Origin: Acidobacteriota bacterium
Lineage (GTDB): Bacteria > Actinomycetota > Acidimicrobiia > Acidimicrobiales > Microtrichaceae
DNA: 64,000 bases
Assembly: GCA_003577145.1 (NCBI GenBank)
Contig: QEUP01000005.1
Location: 59,897 to 123,896, forward strand
Direction of reading: 5' to 3'
Shown: positions 61,709 to 64,000 of the stretch, one piece after another
How the letters are laid out: each line of letters begins with the position of its first letter
Position numbering within the stretch: the first letter of the stretch is position 1
Translations under genes and position numbers: made by a program
The notes under the pieces: model-generated
Told to the model about the DNA's origin: nothing
The model's database searches: none
Seen by the model: the letters and a program-made list of their open reading frames with translations, nothing else

Positions 61709-63115
61709 GTGAGCCATGTGGCCGGACCGCGCCTAGCCGAGGGTCACCGTCGTCAGCTGGTCGCTGCCGTCGGGGAGGCCAACGTCTTGGAGGCGACGGA
61801 GATGACCGCAGGCTACGCAGTCGACTGGACCGGCCGGTTCTCGGGGACGACGCCGGCGGTGGTGCGTCCGGGCAGCACCACCGAAGTGTCAAGGGTGATG
61901 GAGATCTGCTGCGAGCACGGCCTGGCGGTCGTCCCGCAGGGCGGCAACACCGGCCTCGTCGGTGGAGGGGTACCGCTCGGTGGTGAGGTGGTCCTCAGCC
62001 TGCGGCGCCTCCGGCGCCTCGACGCAGTCGAGCAGGCCGCGGGCCAGGTGACGGCCGGCGCGGGGGTCACCATTGCCGAGTTGCAGGACCACGCCGAAGC
62101 GTCCGGCTGGCGTTACGCGGTCGACCTCGGCGCACGGGAGAGCGCCACGGTGGGTGGGACCATCGCCACCAACGCCGGAGGCCTGCGGATGATCCGCTAC
62201 GGCGGTACCCGACAACAGCTCACTGGTATCGAAGCAGTGCTGGCCGACGGCCGGGTCCTCAGCCACCTCGGAGGGCTGGTGAAGGACAACACCGGATACG
62301 ATCTGGCTTCGCTCCTGTGTGGGAGCGAGGGCACCCTGGCGGTGGTGAGCGCGGCCCGCCTTCGTCTGCATCCACCGTCTCCCGAGGTCGTGACGGCGCT
62401 GCTCGCCTTCTCCGACACGTCGCCCGCCTTTGCCGCGGCGGCCGGCTTGCGCCGAACCCTCCCAGAACTCGAAGCCGTCGAGTTCTTCCTCCACGGTGGC
62501 CTCGCGCTCGTGTCGGAGCTCACTGGTGCGAAGAGCCCCTTCAGTAAGGCCTTTGACTGCTACCTGCTGGTCGAGGCCGCCGGCGTCACCGATCCGGGGC
62601 CCGCGCTGGAATCGGCGATCGCGCGCACGACGGGGGTGGCCGATGTAGCCGTGGCGCTGAGCGACACGCAGCGACGACGCCTCTGGCACCTGAGGGAGGC
62701 CCATACCGAGGTCATCAACACGCTCGGCCCGCCCCACAAGCTGGACGTGACGCTCCCGCACGAGGCGCTCGCAGCGTTCGTCGGTGATGTCTCGGAGTTG
62801 GTGCAGGAGGTGGCCCCCGGCGCCGAGGCCTGGTTCTTCGGTCACGCCGGCGACGGCAACCTCCATGTCAACGTGACGGGAGTCGAACCCTACGACGACA
62901 CGGTGGACACTGCGGTGCTGTCGCTGGTTGCTCACCTCGGCGGCAGCATCAGCGCCGAGCACGGGGTAGGGCGGGCGAAGCTGCCGTACCTGCACCTGAA
63001 CCGGTCGCCTGGGGAGCTGAGCGTGTTCAGAGCGATCAAGGCTGCCTTCGACCCCCGCGGCATCCTGAACCCGGGAGTGCTGCTGCCCGCGCCCGACGCA
63101 GCCGCGGAGGGTTGA
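61709..63115 (+). CDS. FAD-linked oxidase, GlcD/D-2-hydroxyacid dehydrogenase-like
   Basis: 468 residues. PCMH-type FAD domain with VPQGGNTGLVGGG near 75 and GARESATVGGTIATNAGG, then the GlcD-type C-terminal domain with GHAGDGNLHVNV near 380 (metal ligands) and SAEHGVGRAKLPYL. It should oxidise a D-2-hydroxyacid such as lactate, glycolate or 2-hydroxyglutarate. It starts with GTG at 61709 directly after a -10 box, and converges on the phosphodiesterase gene with 12 nt between stops. Confidence 0.92.
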   Translation: MSHVAGPRLAEGHRRQLVAAVGEANVLEATEMTAGYAVDWTGRFSGTTPAVVRPGSTTEVSRVMEICCEHGLAVVPQGGNTGLVGGGVPLGGEVVLSLRRLRRLDAVEQAAGQVTAGAGVTIAELQDHAEASGWRYAVDLGARESATVGGTIATNAGGLRMIRYGGTRQQLTGIEAVLADGRVLSHLGGLVKDNTGYDLASLLCGSEGTLAVVSAARLRLHPPSPEVVTALLAFSDTSPAFAAAAGLRRTLPELEAVEFFLHGGLALVSELTGAKSPFSKAFDCYLLVEAAGVTDPGPALESAIARTTGVADVAVALSDTQRRRLWHLREAHTEVINTLGPPHKLDVTLPHEALAAFVGDVSELVQEVAPGAEAWFFGHAGDGNLHVNVTGVEPYDDTVDTAVLSLVAHLGGSISAEHGVGRAKLPYLHLNRSPGELSVFRAIKAAFDPRGILNPGVLLPAPDAAAEG

Positions 63116-63127
63116 GCACGACGCGGT

Positions 63128-63886
63128 TCAGTGCCATTCGCCTCGGCGTTGGAGCAGCTCCTTGAGCACTGCGGGCCGATCGGTCATTATGCCGTCGACC
63201 CCGAGGTCGAGCAGCTCGGACATGGTCTGCGGATCGTCGATCGTCCACACGTGCACCTGGAGATCGCGAGCATGCGCCGCCGCGACGAAGCGCTCGTCGA
63301 CCACCGTCACCCCCTTGAAGGCCTTGGGCACCTGGACGCAGCCGGCCGGGAAGCGTCCGGCGGGAGCGCCGAGGCCGGCAGCCCTCACGCGGGCCGTGCC
63401 GATGGGGCCGAGCGACGTGCACAGTGCTCGGCCGAGGAGCCGGCGGATGCGTCGCAGCCTGCGGTCCGAGAACGACCCCACGCAGACCCTGCTGGTCGCA
63501 CCCGTCCTCTTGACGGCGCTGACGAGCGGTTCGACGGCCGAGTCGTGCTTGGGATCGATGTTGACCCTGAGGTCCGGCCAGGTGCCGAGCAGGTCCTCGA
63601 GCAGCGGGATCGGCTCCTGGCCGTGGACGCGGGCGCGTCTCACCTCACGCCACGGCAGATCCCTTATGAGCCCGACTCGATCGGTGGCTCGGTCCAGCGT
63701 GTCGTCGTGGAACGCCAACAGCACGCCGTCGCCGGTCACGTGCACATCGGTCTCCACGTAGCGATAGCCCATCCTGACCGCGCCCTGGAACGCCGGCATG
63801 GTGTTCTCCGGCCAGTCACCTGCGCCGCCCCGGTGGGCGAAGGCGAGGGGGCCCGGGTGGTCGAGGAACTCGAAGGAGTGTCCCAC
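63128..63886 (-). CDS. Glycerophosphodiester phosphodiesterase
   Basis: 252 residues of the GDPD family. Catalytic His in FAHRGGAGDWPENT with the metal Glu, then YVETDVHVTGDGVLLAFHDDTLDRAT (parts VETDVHVT and FHDDTLDRAT), as in GlpQ/UgpQ. It hydrolyses glycerophosphodiesters to glycerol-3-phosphate and alcohols. No signal peptide, so probably the cytosolic UgpQ type. GTG at 63886; 5 nt divide it from the divergent edge gene. Confidence 0.93.
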   Translation of the reverse strand: MGHSFEFLDHPGPLAFAHRGGAGDWPENTMPAFQGAVRMGYRYVETDVHVTGDGVLLAFHDDTLDRATDRVGLIRDLPWREVRRARVHGQEPIPLLEDLLGTWPDLRVNIDPKHDSAVEPLVSAVKRTGATSRVCVGSFSDRRLRRIRRLLGRALCTSLGPIGTARVRAAGLGAPAGRFPAGCVQVPKAFKGVTVVDERFVAAAHARDLQVHVWTIDDPQTMSELLDLGVDGIMTDRPAVLKELLQRRGEWH

Positions 63887-63891
63887 TGAAC

Positions 63892-64000
63892 GTGAGGCTA
63901 CCTCTTGGCCGACAGGACATCGTTCCGGTCGTTGCCCAGGCAGGTTGGCAGCGGGACATCGTTCCGATTCGGCAGCTGGGATTCCCGCACGAGATCGTTC
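63892..64000 (+). CDS. Possible gene start cut by right edge
   Basis: A GTG at 63892 opens a frame of at least 36 codons that runs off the window. It reads VRLPLGRQDIVPVVAQAG then WQRDIVPIRQLGFPHEIV; DIVP occurs twice, which reflects the repeated ACATCGTTCCG in the DNA. Too short to name. A chance frame is possible. Confidence 0.3.
   Translation, partial: MRLPLGRQDIVPVVAQAGWQRDIVPIRQLGFPHEIV

Noticed and set aside
1..64000. tRNA, rRNA, riboswitch, phage or transposase genes
   Set aside because: None seen on either strand by eye; a tRNAscan/Rfam search would be needed to be certain about small RNAs.

Overview
The window is high-GC, tightly packed actinobacterial chromosome. Several traits suggest a non-model lineage such as Acidimicrobiia, but this is inferred from gene content and style, not from a database match. 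These traits are a four-gene 'conservon' set (sensor kinase, roadblock, DUF742, GTPase), an F420-type luciferase-like enzyme, many GTG/TTG starts, 1-8 nt gene overlaps, and repeated TAnnnT boxes a few bases upstream of start codons, which suggests leaderless mRNAs. I see no rRNA, tRNA, CRISPR array, transposase or phage gene. It reads as a stable core chromosome with a cell-envelope island.

Layout. 1-9.9 kb is mostly minus strand: an edge-truncated MFS transporter, a small plus-strand lipoprotein, a Tat-exported PhoD phosphatase, a J-domain protein, an alpha/beta hydrolase, an F420-type oxidoreductase, a membrane pyrophosphatase and an M18 aminopeptidase. 10.2-16.2 kb is gltB-gltD (glutamate synthase), followed by a small membrane protein. 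17-21.8 kb holds a DUF4388/PATAN protein divergent from the conservon cvnA-cvnB-cvnC-cvnD. A GT2 glycosyltransferase and a GGDEF/degenerate-EAL protein follow.

24.5-48.8 kb is a surface-polysaccharide locus. It has an acyltransferase with two tandem SGNH domains, a GT4 and three GT2 glycosyltransferases (one more GT2 lies just before), two SAM methyltransferases, a secreted lipase-like lipoprotein, a giant AftD-like (DUF3367) membrane arabinofuranosyltransferase homologue and four paralogous GT39-type lipid-linked-sugar transferases. It also has a GNAT protein, a polysaccharide deacetylase, a DUF2304/GT2 pair, a second acyltransferase and a UDP-galactopyranose-mutase-like flavoprotein. Together they would make lipid-linked sugars in the cytoplasm, polymerise them outside the membrane, and decorate the glycan by acylation, methylation and deacetylation.

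49-58 kb is an Opp-type peptide ABC operon (binding protein, two permeases, two ATPases) followed by an acyl-CoA synthetase and a HhH-GPD DNA glycosylase. An 87-nt direct repeat and a strong hairpin lie beyond it. 58-64 kb has a small unknown protein, a coiled-coil lytic transglycosylase, a gamma-glutamyltransferase-family enzyme divergent by 17 bp from a GlcD-like FAD oxidase, a glycerophosphodiester phosphodiesterase and a possible gene start at the right edge.

The points most worth a second look are the 17-bp symmetric divergent leaderless promoter, the duplicated SGNH domains, the four GT39 paralogues with hypervariable loop inserts, and the AftD/mutase-like envelope locus.
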